DNA from: Synergistaceae bacterium
Lineage (GTDB): Bacteria > Synergistota > Synergistia > Synergistales > Aminobacteriaceae
Assembly: GCA_031270755.1 (NCBI GenBank)
Contig: JAISWV010000030.1
Span: forward strand, 1-12,939
Reading direction: 5' to 3'
DNA: 12,939 nucleotides
Both the position numbers and the translations under genes were made by a program. The notes under the pieces were generated by a model. It searched no databases and was not told the origin of the DNA. It was given only the letters and a program-made list of their open reading frames with translations. Each line of letters starts with the position of its first letter. Within the stretch, counting starts at the first letter, position 1. Below are positions 1 to 6,933 of this stretch, piece by piece.

Positions 1-105
1 AAATTTCACACCAGGTGCCGTTACGCGAAGGACGATTGCAAGGAGGTGGTTCCGGAGCTGCGCGATAGAGGCGGGGGACATCTGTGTTCGTGCTGGAGAG
101 ATTGA
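1..105 (+). CDS. Oligopeptide/dipeptide ABC transporter ATP-binding protein, C-terminal fragment (left-edge partial)
   Basis: Reading frame 1 is open from the first base to a TGA at 103-105 and gives a 34-residue tail. It starts KFHTRCRYA, continues through DDC and VVPELR and ends GGGHLCSCWRD. This is the pattern of the C-terminal oligo_HPY region that follows the nucleotide-binding domain in DppD/DppF/OppD/OppF ATPases: a FHTRC-x-YA motif, a second Cys seven residues later, P-x-L, then H and a final Cys. The protein would energise peptide import at the inner face of the membrane. The Walker motifs lie outside the window, so I cannot tell the D-type from the F-type subunit. The substrate-binding protein of the same class starts 53 bases downstream on the same strand, which supports one transporter operon. 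Confidence 0.85.
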   Translation, partial: KFHTRCRYAKDDCKEVVPELRDRGGGHLCSCWRD

Positions 106-158
106 GACGGTCGGGAAATGAATGATGAAGTGAATATCGAAGAGGAGGTTGACAGACA

Positions 159-1748
159 GTGAGGAAGACATATTTGTGCATTTTGTTGTTGGCAGCGATG
201 CTGGTGGCGGGAGTTGCCCAGGCGGAAGAAAAAGCTTTCGTTTACAACTTGGGGGTGGAACCTCGGACGATCGACCCCGTGCTGAACAACGCGGTGGACG
301 GTTCAGTCGTCATCTTCAACATTTTCGAGGGGCTGGTGCGCATCGGCCTGGACGACGCTCCCGAGCCGGGGCACGCCGAGAGCTGGGAAGTCTCGAAGGA
401 CGGGCTGACTTGGACGTTCCGCCTGCGCAAGGACCTCAAGTGGTCGGACGGCGTTCCCATGACGGCCGAGCATTTCCGGTATGGGTTCCTGCGCCTTCTG
501 GACGCGGAGAACGCCTCTCCCTACGCCCACTATGGGTTTTTCGTGAAGAACGGCGAGGCGTACTACAACGGCAAGGCGAAGGTCGAGGACGTGGGGTTCG
601 AGGCCCCCGACGACAGAACGCTGGTGATGAAGCTGGAGTATCAGAGCCCGCTTCTTCTGGACTACATGGCCTACCACATTTTTTTCCCGGCGCGCCCGGA
701 GATTGTGGAAAAAGACCCCAGGGGTTGGACCGCGAAGCCCGAGACCATCGTCTGTAACGGCCCCTTCATGCTGACCGACTGGCAGCACAACAGCGAGATG
801 ACGATCAAAAAGAATCCCCACTACTGGGACGCGGACAACGTCAAGACCGACAGCGTCCGCATGGTCATGATCACGGACGCGAACACGGGTTTGGCGGCCT
901 TCAAAGCGGGGAAAATCGACTTTCTCAAAAACCCGCCCTCTCCGATGCTGCCCCAGCTTTTCCAGAGCGGCGAGGCCCAGGTCGCCCCGACCCTGGGGAC
1001 GTCCTTCTCCGTGTTCCACGTGACCGAGCCCCCCTTTGACGACATTCGCGTGCGCAAGGCCTTCGCCTTGGCCGTGGACCGCACCGCCCTGGTGGAAAAG
1101 GTGGTCATGGGCGGGCAAAAACCCGCAACGGCTTTCATCCCCTACGGCATACCGGGCAAAACGAAGGAGAAGGACTTCCGAGCCGAGGGCAAGGACTATC
1201 TTCCCGTGAAGGCCGACGTGGAGGGCGCTAAAAAACTGCTGGCCGAGGCCGGATATCCCGACGGAAAAGGGTTTCCGAAAGTCACTTACAAGTACAACGC
1301 CAGCGTCATCAACAAGGCCATCGCGGAGGCCCTTCAGGCCATGTGGAAGCAGAACCTGGGCGTGGAGGTGGAGCTGGTCAACGAGGAATGGAAGGTGTTT
1401 ATCGACACGCGGGCTCAGCACAACTTTCAGATCGCGCGTCATGCCTATCTGGTGGACTTCTTCGACGCGGGAAGCCTTCTGGAGCTGTGGATCACGGGGA
1501 CCTACGAGAACTATCCCGAGTACTCCGACGCCAGGTATGACGAGCTGATCAAAGCCTCCCTGCGGGAGATGGACCCCGCCAAACGCACAGGCTATCTGCT
1601 GGAGGCCGAGGAAATCCTAATGAGAGACCTGCCGGTGCTGCCGCTTTATTACTACGCCACCCCCTATATGCAGAGCCAGCGGGTGAAAGGCATCTACATT
1701 TCCCCGAGGAACTGGGACTTCTTCCGCACCGCGGAGGTCGTGGAATAG
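159..1748 (+). CDS. Peptide ABC transporter substrate-binding protein (SBP_bac_5 / OppA-DppA family)
   Basis: This 529-residue protein is the extracytoplasmic receptor of an oligopeptide/dipeptide-type ABC importer. Residues 1-22 form a classical signal peptide: RK, a Leu/Ala-rich core, then AQA before a cut at A22/E23. There is no lipobox, so a soluble periplasmic protein is likely and an outer-membrane-bearing host is implied. Residues about 73-107 carry the family 5 signature (AESWEVSKDGLTWTF, then LKWSDGVPMTAEHF). Further family landmarks are GPFMLTDW, NPHYWDADNV and the C-terminal LPLYYY segment. The length is normal for the family. The start is a GTG at 159, chosen because AGGAGG lies at 143-148 with 10 bases of spacing and the signal peptide begins exactly there. 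The gene follows the transporter ATPase tail and ends just before a strong terminator, so it is the last gene of that operon. Substrate specificity cannot be read from the sequence; peptides are likeliest. Confidence 0.95.
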   Translation: MRKTYLCILLLAAMLVAGVAQAEEKAFVYNLGVEPRTIDPVLNNAVDGSVVIFNIFEGLVRIGLDDAPEPGHAESWEVSKDGLTWTFRLRKDLKWSDGVPMTAEHFRYGFLRLLDAENASPYAHYGFFVKNGEAYYNGKAKVEDVGFEAPDDRTLVMKLEYQSPLLLDYMAYHIFFPARPEIVEKDPRGWTAKPETIVCNGPFMLTDWQHNSEMTIKKNPHYWDADNVKTDSVRMVMITDANTGLAAFKAGKIDFLKNPPSPMLPQLFQSGEAQVAPTLGTSFSVFHVTEPPFDDIRVRKAFALAVDRTALVEKVVMGGQKPATAFIPYGIPGKTKEKDFRAEGKDYLPVKADVEGAKKLLAEAGYPDGKGFPKVTYKYNASVINKAIAEALQAMWKQNLGVEVELVNEEWKVFIDTRAQHNFQIARHAYLVDFFDAGSLLELWITGTYENYPEYSDARYDELIKASLREMDPAKRTGYLLEAEEILMRDLPVLPLYYYATPYMQSQRVKGIYISPRNWDFFRTAEVVE

Positions 1749-1756
1749 TCACCTTA

Positions 1757-1780
1757 CCCCCGGCTTTGCCGGGGGTTTGT
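1757..1780 (+). terminator. Intrinsic terminator of the peptide transporter operon
   Basis: A perfect 8-bp stem, CCCCCGGC (1757-1764) and GCCGGGGG (1768-1775), closes a TTT loop and is followed by TTTGT. It begins 8 bases after the stop codon of the substrate-binding protein. Confidence 0.9.
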
Positions 1781-1832
1781 CAATGCTTTTTGCTTTCCCC
1801 AAAAGCGCGGGATGCAGATGCAAATCAGGCGG

Positions 1833-1917
1833 GGCTAAGAGCCGGATGAGCGGAGACGTCCAAGTCCGGTTCCGTAAACGCCTCGAGGGAAAATTCCCCG
1901 GGGCGGCTCGACTAGAC
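1833..1917 (+). ncRNA. Group II intron 3' remnant: domains V and VI (no reverse transcriptase)
   Basis: Bases 1839-1872 form a domain V of exactly 34 nt, the canonical length. The strands GAGCCGGAT (1839-1847) and GTCCGGTTC (1864-1872) pair over 9 bp, including the conserved G-U at the third pair. The AGC catalytic triad sits at positions 2-4, a two-base AA bulge lies on the 3' strand, and the distal helix is capped by a GAGA (GNRA) tetraloop. The only blemish is one A-C mismatch in the distal helix. Domain VI follows: CGCCTCG (1879-1885) pairs with CGGGGCG (1899-1905), then a bulged A, then an inner GGGAA/TTCCC helix. The 3' end near 1917 is approximate. No intron-encoded protein and no recognisable domains I-III are present upstream, since the transporter terminator lies only about 60 bases away. 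I therefore read it as the decayed tail of a mobile intron and not a splicing-competent copy. Confidence 0.8.
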
Positions 1918-1961
1918 CACAGACCCCGTCATATATTTTCACACTTTATCTCGACGCGCTT

Positions 1962-3143
1962 CTAGAGCAGTGTCATAAAGATATCTTTCATTTGTGCAGC
2001 GTCGGGTATAACGGGATTTGCTTTAGTGGCACTGTTTTCTAACGAAGTCGGGATTAAGAAATCCATCTTTAGCATAAAATTTTCGCAGGAAATTCCAAGA
2101 TCGCCGATAGTACGGGGAAATTTGATGATATCAAGGAGCATATCAATTTTTGTCAGCAATGCTTCAAAAGCTTGTGAATCCGTTTTTGCTTCAATACCAC
2201 AAAAGTAGGCTATTTGTGCATATTCTTTCAAACGCGTAGAAGCGTTGAGTTTCATCACAGGTTTGAGTATTATACTGACCGCCACACCGTGAGGAAGGTG
2301 AAAAGCTGGTCCTATTTGGTGCCCTGCGCCGTGCGCGAGACCCGCACCTCGACTGCTTAGAGACATTCCGGCCAATGTGGATGCTATCTGCATCTGACTA
2401 CGAGCCTGCATATTTTCTGGTTCCTGTATCGCAATGGGAAGCCATTTGAAAATCAGTTTAATGGACTCGAGGGCCATAATGTCCGTAAAAGGATTCTGGG
2501 GTTTTAGAGAAGAGAAAGATTCCACTGCATGAACAAAAGCATCCATTCCCGTTGCCGCTGTTACAGAAGGAGGCATAGAAGCAGTAAGAGACGGATCAAG
2601 CAAGACCAAATCAGGAATTGTTTGATAATCGGCGATTGCCATTTTTGTATAAGGGATTTCTGCATTGCCCGTTTCGACGGAAACCACACTAAACGGAGAT
2701 ACTTCTGAACCTGTTCCGCTAGTCGTAGGGATTGATATATGTTGAGCTTTGGTTCGGATTTTAGGTAAGGCGAAACGGGCTGCAATCGCTGTATCTGAGA
2801 TATCTGGATGCTCATAATAGATTTCCATGGCTTTAGCCGCGTCCAAAGTAGAACCGCCACCGATAGAGATAATCGCGTCGGGAGCAAAGTCGCACATTTT
2901 AAGTCCTATTTTTTTGCAGAAATCAAGCGTGGGTTCTCGCCCCTGACTTTGAAATTCCCTCCAAAGAATGGCTTTTTCGTCTAAAATTTGGATAAGACGT
3001 TCCCAATTTTCCAGATTGTGTTTACGAAAAGAACCGGACACGACTATGGCGGCGCGTTTTATTTTGAGTATAGAAAGAGAAGACAGCGCGTTTTCTCCGC
3101 AAACGATTTTTCTGGGCCAGTGAGATTCAAATAACATGTCCAT
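1962..3143 (-). CDS. Iron-containing alcohol dehydrogenase (group III Fe-ADH, FucO/lactaldehyde-reductase-like)
   Basis: This 393-residue, full-length group III alcohol dehydrogenase would reduce an aldehyde to an alcohol with NAD(P)H in the cytoplasm. The N-terminal dinucleotide domain carries GGGS at 95-98 (ISIGGGSTLDAAK) and PTTSGTGSE at 139-147. The metal ligands match the family spacing: D201 and H205 in GMDAFVHAVE, H271 in LAHG, and H285 in LPHG (14 residues after H271, as in FucO); H275 matches the extra conserved His. Its partner is the class II aldolase ending 42 bases upstream on the same strand. An aldolase producing lactaldehyde or glycolaldehyde plus an Fe-ADH that reduces it is the FucA/FucO logic, so lactaldehyde/glycolaldehyde reductase is my best inference. 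4-Hydroxybutyrate or general alcohol dehydrogenase remain possible. The base composition is A+T-richer than neighbouring genes. Either Met1 or Met3 could be the start. Confidence 0.93.
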   Translation of the reverse strand: MDMLFESHWPRKIVCGENALSSLSILKIKRAAIVVSGSFRKHNLENWERLIQILDEKAILWREFQSQGREPTLDFCKKIGLKMCDFAPDAIISIGGGSTLDAAKAMEIYYEHPDISDTAIAARFALPKIRTKAQHISIPTTSGTGSEVSPFSVVSVETGNAEIPYTKMAIADYQTIPDLVLLDPSLTASMPPSVTAATGMDAFVHAVESFSSLKPQNPFTDIMALESIKLIFKWLPIAIQEPENMQARSQMQIASTLAGMSLSSRGAGLAHGAGHQIGPAFHLPHGVAVSIILKPVMKLNASTRLKEYAQIAYFCGIEAKTDSQAFEALLTKIDMLLDIIKFPRTIGDLGISCENFMLKMDFLIPTSLENSATKANPVIPDAAQMKDIFMTLL

Positions 3144-3146
3144 CGT

Positions 3147-3152
3147 TCCTCC
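3147..3152 (-). promoter_or_regulatory. Ribosome binding site of the Fe-ADH gene; start choice
   Basis: GGAGGA (minus strand) lies only a few bases before ATG 3143. Measured from GGAGG the gap is 4 bases to Met1 but 10 bases to the in-frame Met3 at 3137, so translation may actually begin at Met3. The two choices differ by two residues only. Confidence 0.6.
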
Positions 3153-3185
3153 AATCTTTGTTAAACGAGTATGAGTTTCGACACA

Positions 3186-3833
3186 TTAACCTTTTGGTTT
3201 ATTGCGATTGTCAATTTCTTCCAACATATCTTTTGTCATGGGAGAAGGGCATTGCATTGTGCTGGTAATCCATGTCATTTTAGCAGCTGCTTCCAAAACC
3301 TCAAGACGGTCGAAGGCTTTTAGCATATTGGGGCCGACTGTTAAGATGCCATGATTTTGCATCATCACGACATTGCTATCTTTTACACATTCGGCTACAA
3401 TTTCAGCTAATTTTCGCGTCCCCATCAAAGCATAGCGGGCAAACTTAGGCGTACCCAACACGGCGTAAGCCTCGGCTACGAGGTGGCAATTGATCTCGCA
3501 TTTTAGAGCTGTAAAACTTGTTGCGGTCACGGGATGTGCGTGCACAACCGCATTGATATCGGGACGAGCGTTGAGTACCATGAGATGCATTTCTGTTTCG
3601 ATACTTGTTTTGAGCTCTGGCGTAAGGTTTTCCCCATTTATCGTCAAAACGGCAATCTGTTCTCCTTTAAGTTCTCCTTTATCCAGTGCGGATGGAGTGA
3701 TTAAAACATATTGGTCATGACGCATACTGATGTTTCCACCTGAACAAGTGGTCAACCCTTGTCTGTAAAGGCGTCGCATAAAATAAGCAATTTCCTCGCG
3801 CTGTTCCATACATTCGTTCAATATTGTGGACAT
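3186..3833 (-). CDS. Class II aldolase/adducin family protein, L-fuculose-1-phosphate-aldolase-like
   Basis: This 215-residue protein has the length and all the landmarks of zinc-dependent class II aldolases of the FucA/RhaD/AraD family. SGGNIS at 31-36 is the phosphate-binding loop and TPS is at 46-48. E79 in the SIETEMH context is the expected catalytic acid/base, and H98, H100 (HAHP) and H161 (QNHG) are the zinc ligands. The reaction would be retro-aldol cleavage of a ketose-1-phosphate to DHAP and an aldehyde. The related dehydratase MtnB and AraD epimerases share the fold, so the exact substrate is not fixed. It is the first gene of a two-gene minus-strand operon with an Fe-ADH. The start at ATG 3833 has GAGGG six bases upstream. 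No sugar kinase, isomerase or transporter lies beside it, so the upstream pathway is not visible. Like its partner it is A+T-richer than the flanking genes. Confidence 0.9.
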   Translation of the reverse strand: MSTILNECMEQREEIAYFMRRLYRQGLTTCSGGNISMRHDQYVLITPSALDKGELKGEQIAVLTINGENLTPELKTSIETEMHLMVLNARPDINAVVHAHPVTATSFTALKCEINCHLVAEAYAVLGTPKFARYALMGTRKLAEIVAECVKDSNVVMMQNHGILTVGPNMLKAFDRLEVLEAAAKMTWITSTMQCPSPMTKDMLEEIDNRNKPKG

Positions 3834-3923
3834 AATTGACCCTCTTTTTTTTGGGGTAAACTTCCATTGAAAGCCCGTCCTTGCCCGATTGGAAAACGCG
3901 GCTCTTTCAAAACGGCACTATTG

Positions 3924-4760
3924 TCAGCGAAGTGTTCTATGCGAGATCTCTACCGCAGCCTCGACCGCCGCTTCGGTGACGAGGGGAAGCCCTGGGTCGC
4001 GGGTCAGGTGGCATAAAAATTCCCTGTTGCCCTCTGGACCTAAAATAGGAGACCAAGAAAGCCCCACAGGGCGAAGGCTGGTTTCTTTCACGATGAAATC
4101 CAAGATTTCCCGCAGCACGGCCGCGTGTACGAGAGGATCGCGCACGACCCCTCCGCGCCCCAAGCGCTCGCGTCCCGCCTCGAACTGCGGTTTTACGAGA
4201 ACGACGGACTCTCCTGCCCGGGTCAAGATCGAATCTATGACCGGAAGCAACAGGCGTAAGGAGATGAACGAAGCGTCGCAGACCACGAGCCCCACCTCCT
4301 CGCCGAGAGACCTTCGCCCCAAGAGGTCGGCCGTCAGGGTACGGGCGTTCGTGCGATCCATGACCACCACGTGCGGATCATAGGCCAGGCGGGAGAGAAG
4401 CTGGCCGTACCCCACGTCCACGGCGTAAACTTTTTTCGCCCCGGCGTTCAGCAAGACGTCCGTGAACCCCCCCGTGGACGCGCCGATATCGACGCAAACG
4501 CGATTCGCAACTTCGAGCCGAAAGACATCCAAGGCTTTCAACAGCTTGAACGCCCCGCGGCTGGCCCATCTTTGTCCTTCGTCGACCTCCACGACGCAAT
4601 CTTCACCGACGGACGCACCTGCTTTGTCCGCCCGTTCTCCGTTCACTTTGACCTTGCCCGCCATGATCAAAGCCTGAGCCCTGGTCCGGCTCTCGATCAA
4701 GCCACGGTCTACCAGCAGTTTGTCCAGGCGTTCCGTTTTGCGTTTTTTCGTTTCCGTCAC
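3924..4760 (-). CDS. tlyA: TlyA family rRNA (cytidine-2'-O)-methyltransferase / hemolysin A-type protein
   Basis: This 278-residue protein joins an N-terminal S4 RNA-binding domain (about 9-66, with RLDKLLVDRG, SRTRAQALI and GKVKVNG) to a FtsJ/RrmJ-like SAM methyltransferase domain. The SAM-binding motif is DIGASTGGFTD at 91-101. The methyltransferase tetrad seen in this family is present: K72 (SRGAFKL), D162 (VVCDASF), K190 (LVKPQFE) and E247 (GPEGNREF). Characterised TlyA enzymes 2'-O-methylate cytidines of 16S and/or 23S rRNA; the hemolysin name is historical. The start is a GTG at 4760, one base after the dxs stop codon, with no clear ribosome binding site of its own, which suggests translational coupling to dxs. 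dxs-tlyA is a common gene order in bacteria. The composition is GC-rich, like dxs and unlike the next gene on the left. Confidence 0.93.
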   Translation of the reverse strand: MTETKKRKTERLDKLLVDRGLIESRTRAQALIMAGKVKVNGERADKAGASVGEDCVVEVDEGQRWASRGAFKLLKALDVFRLEVANRVCVDIGASTGGFTDVLLNAGAKKVYAVDVGYGQLLSRLAYDPHVVVMDRTNARTLTADLLGRRSLGEEVGLVVCDASFISLRLLLPVIDSILTRAGESVVLVKPQFEAGRERLGRGGVVRDPLVHAAVLREILDFIVKETSLRPVGLSWSPILGPEGNREFLCHLTRDPGLPLVTEAAVEAAVEISHRTLR

Positions 4761-4761
4761 T

Positions 4762-6651
4762 CTATGCCGTGTGAGCGCAGGCCTTCAGACCGAGGGGGCC
4801 GGCGCAGCTCAAAACATCCTCCGCGGTCAGATTGCAGAACTCCCTTTGTTGATCGATGGTCGCGTGATGGATGAAGCGGTCGGGGACGCCCAATCGCTTG
4901 AGACACGTGGACGCGCCGATTTCCGAGATACGGGACGCCAAAGCCTCTCCCATTCCGCCGTTCAAATAGTTTTCCTCCGCCACGACCACCGCGGGATAAT
5001 TTTTCAAAATTTCATCGAGGAAGTCCGTGTCCAAGGGCTTCAGGCGGCGCAAGTCGACTACGGCCGGCGTGGGCAGCCCCAAGGCGCCGGCTCGTTCGTG
5101 GGCCTCCAGCAGAATATGGACGGTCACCCCATGCCCGATCAAGGCCCAGTCTTCGCCGTCCCGAATCGTCACGGAGCCCAGAGATTCTCTGCCGTTGAAC
5201 AGGTTGTTCCGGATAGGCAGCGATCCCCGCGGATATCGAACGACGGTGGGGCCTCCGCGCTCGGAGGCGTAGGTCATCATCTGACGCAGGGAGATCTCGT
5301 CGGCCGGCGCGTAGACCTCCAGGTTGGGAATGGCCCGGGCCCAGGAAACATCCAAGAGCCCCTGGTGCGTTTCCCCGTCCGACCCCACAAGCCCGGCGCG
5401 GTCCACCATCAGCACCGCCGGCAGGTTCTGGAGGGCGACGTCGTGAGTCAACTGGTCCATGGCGCGCTGTAAAAACGTCGAGTAGATAAACACCCAGGGG
5501 CGCAAGCCCCCCGCGGCCATCCCCGCCGCTAAGGTCAGCATATGGCTCTCGGCGATTCCCACGTCGAAAAAACGCTCGGGGAAACGGGTCTTGAAATTTT
5601 CGAGCTTTACCCCTGTTGCCATAGCGGCGGTCAGACAGACGATGCGGTCGTCGGCCTGGGCCAGCTGCTCCATCACCCCGGACGCGGCGTCGCTCCATGT
5701 CCTGGTCTTCACCAGTGCCCGCTGCGCGGCCTCTCTTTCGGCGCGCGGCGACATCTGGTGGTATTTCGTCGGATTTTCTTCCGCCTCCGGCAGGCCCTTG
5801 CCCTTGACGGTGCTGAAGTGCAGCAGTACCGGACGGTCGTAGCTCTTGGCCAGCTCGAAAATCATTTCGGTCTCTTCGATGTTGTGCCCGTCGAAAGGAC
5901 CCCAGTAGTTTATGTCCAGCTCGTCGAAAATATTTTGGGGCTTTACCAGGGCTTTGATCTGGCCGTGGATACTCTCCAAACTTTTCTCCAATGCCTCGCC
6001 CTTGGGAAGCGCGCGGCAGCAGTCTTTTATGGCCGACTTGATCTTGTTGTACGACGTGCTGGCGGAAAGCCGCGCCAGCATCGTGGCGAAGCCCCCGACC
6101 CGCGGGCTGATGGAGTGTTTGTTGTCGTTGAGGACGATGATCAGGCGGGTTTTCGTCTCTTTGACATGGTTCAGCGCCTCGAAGGCCAGCCCGTTGATCA
6201 AGGCGGCGTCTCCAATGACGGCCACCACGTGGTGGTTTTGCTTCAAAAGATCCCGCGCTTTCGCGTAACCCAGGCCCGCGGAGATGGAGGTGCTGCTGTG
6301 TCCCGTGTCGAAGTGGTCGCAGGGGCTTTCCGCACACCTAGGGAAGCCGCTGACTCCGCCCAAAGTGCGGAGGGTACGAAAACGGTCCCCGCGGTCGCTC
6401 AAAATCTTGTAGGGATAGGCCTGGTGCCCTACGTCGAACACGACGCGGTCTTCGAGGGGATCGAATTTTCGCAGAAGAGCGATGCAAAGCTCCACGGAGC
6501 CCAGCGGCGACCCCAGGTGCCCGCCGTTTTCCCCCACCACGTCCACGATCAGCTCACGAACCTCCGCGGCCAAATTTTTCAGGCTCCCGGGGGGCAATGC
6601 CCTCAAGTCTTTGTACCCAAAACCGTCTTTCAAAAAATTTGTGGATTTCAA
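4762..6651 (-). CDS. dxs: 1-deoxy-D-xylulose-5-phosphate synthase
   Basis: This ThDP-dependent enzyme condenses pyruvate and glyceraldehyde-3-phosphate to DXP, the entry step of the MEP isoprenoid pathway and a precursor for thiamine and pyridoxal. From the TTG at 6651 it is 629 residues, normal for the family. Landmarks are NGGHLGS (H45), DVGHQAY (H76), GHSSTS (117-122), the Mg/ThDP motif at 147-149 with N175 in NDNKHSIS, GPFDGH, the catalytic E368 in GIAESH, DRAG (417-420), and GETHQG, plus the C-terminal transketolase domain. The ThDP motif reads GDA, not the usual GDG. An in-frame TTG at 6675 would add eight residues but has no ribosome binding site, whereas the TTG at 6651 has GAGGA nine bases upstream. 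It is transcribed divergently from rny and leads the dxs-tlyA operon. Confidence 0.96.
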   Translation of the reverse strand: MKSTNFLKDGFGYKDLRALPPGSLKNLAAEVRELIVDVVGENGGHLGSPLGSVELCIALLRKFDPLEDRVVFDVGHQAYPYKILSDRGDRFRTLRTLGGVSGFPRCAESPCDHFDTGHSSTSISAGLGYAKARDLLKQNHHVVAVIGDAALINGLAFEALNHVKETKTRLIIVLNDNKHSISPRVGGFATMLARLSASTSYNKIKSAIKDCCRALPKGEALEKSLESIHGQIKALVKPQNIFDELDINYWGPFDGHNIEETEMIFELAKSYDRPVLLHFSTVKGKGLPEAEENPTKYHQMSPRAEREAAQRALVKTRTWSDAASGVMEQLAQADDRIVCLTAAMATGVKLENFKTRFPERFFDVGIAESHMLTLAAGMAAGGLRPWVFIYSTFLQRAMDQLTHDVALQNLPAVLMVDRAGLVGSDGETHQGLLDVSWARAIPNLEVYAPADEISLRQMMTYASERGGPTVVRYPRGSLPIRNNLFNGRESLGSVTIRDGEDWALIGHGVTVHILLEAHERAGALGLPTPAVVDLRRLKPLDTDFLDEILKNYPAVVVAEENYLNGGMGEALASRISEIGASTCLKRLGVPDRFIHHATIDQQREFCNLTAEDVLSCAGPLGLKACAHTA

Positions 6652-6660
6652 GGGATAAAG

Positions 6661-6666
6661 TCCTCG
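6661..6666 (-). promoter_or_regulatory. Ribosome binding site that selects the dxs TTG start
   Basis: CGAGGA on the minus strand ends nine bases before TTG 6651. The region before the alternative TTG 6675 is a run of A and T with no Shine-Dalgarno match, so 6651 is preferred. Confidence 0.6.
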
Positions 6667-6722
6667 CTTGTTCAAGATATTTTTTTATTTTTTAATTATA
6701 TTCTGCCAAGAGCGATGCACAT

Positions 6723-6752
6723 ATTATAGGCCCATAGGAGTGATTTGTGCAA
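6723..6752 (-). promoter_or_regulatory. Probable sigma-70-type promoter of dxs-tlyA
   Basis: On the minus strand, TTGCAC (6747-6752) and a perfect TATAAT (6723-6728) are separated by 18 bases, predicting a start near 6716 and a leader of roughly 65 bases. A second TATAAT lies downstream at 6695-6700 without a convincing -35 partner and could be an alternative -10. Confidence 0.6.
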
Positions 6753-6811
6753 ATGTGCTTCTTGCGCCGAACGCAGATAAAAAATGTGCCGCGGGGGTTG
6801 TGAATCCTTGT

Positions 6812-6820
6812 TGGTATAAT
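6812..6820 (+). promoter_or_regulatory. Probable extended -10 promoter of rny-ymdB
   Basis: TGGTATAAT is an extended -10 element (TGN followed by a perfect TATAAT at 6815-6820). The matching -35 region is GC-rich and poor, which is common for extended -10 promoters. Transcription would start near 6827, giving a leader of about 107 bases before the rny ATG. A 10-bp palindrome, ACGATATCGT (6869-6878), lies within that leader. Confidence 0.55.
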
Positions 6821-6933
6821 GTAAAATTCAAGGGTTGAACCAAGAAGATCTTTCTGAATTATGACTTTACGATATCGTCAATTACGCCTTTTGCTGTGGG
6901 GTAAAAGGACAAGAGAAGGAGTGAAATACCGCT

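Noticed and set aside
303..1442. Long open frame antisense to the substrate-binding protein gene
   Set aside because: It is a codon-shadow in GC-rich DNA: its translation is low-complexity (His, Val, Leu, Gly rich) with no domain features, and the opposite strand encodes a complete recognised protein.
1777..1965. Small plus-strand open frame through the intron remnant
   Set aside because: The strip is explained by RNA structure (domains V and VI); the predicted peptide has no protein-like features and no ribosome binding site.
5542..6729. Long plus-strand open frame over dxs
   Set aside because: It mirrors the dxs codons on the other strand and shows no motifs; dxs explains the whole stretch.
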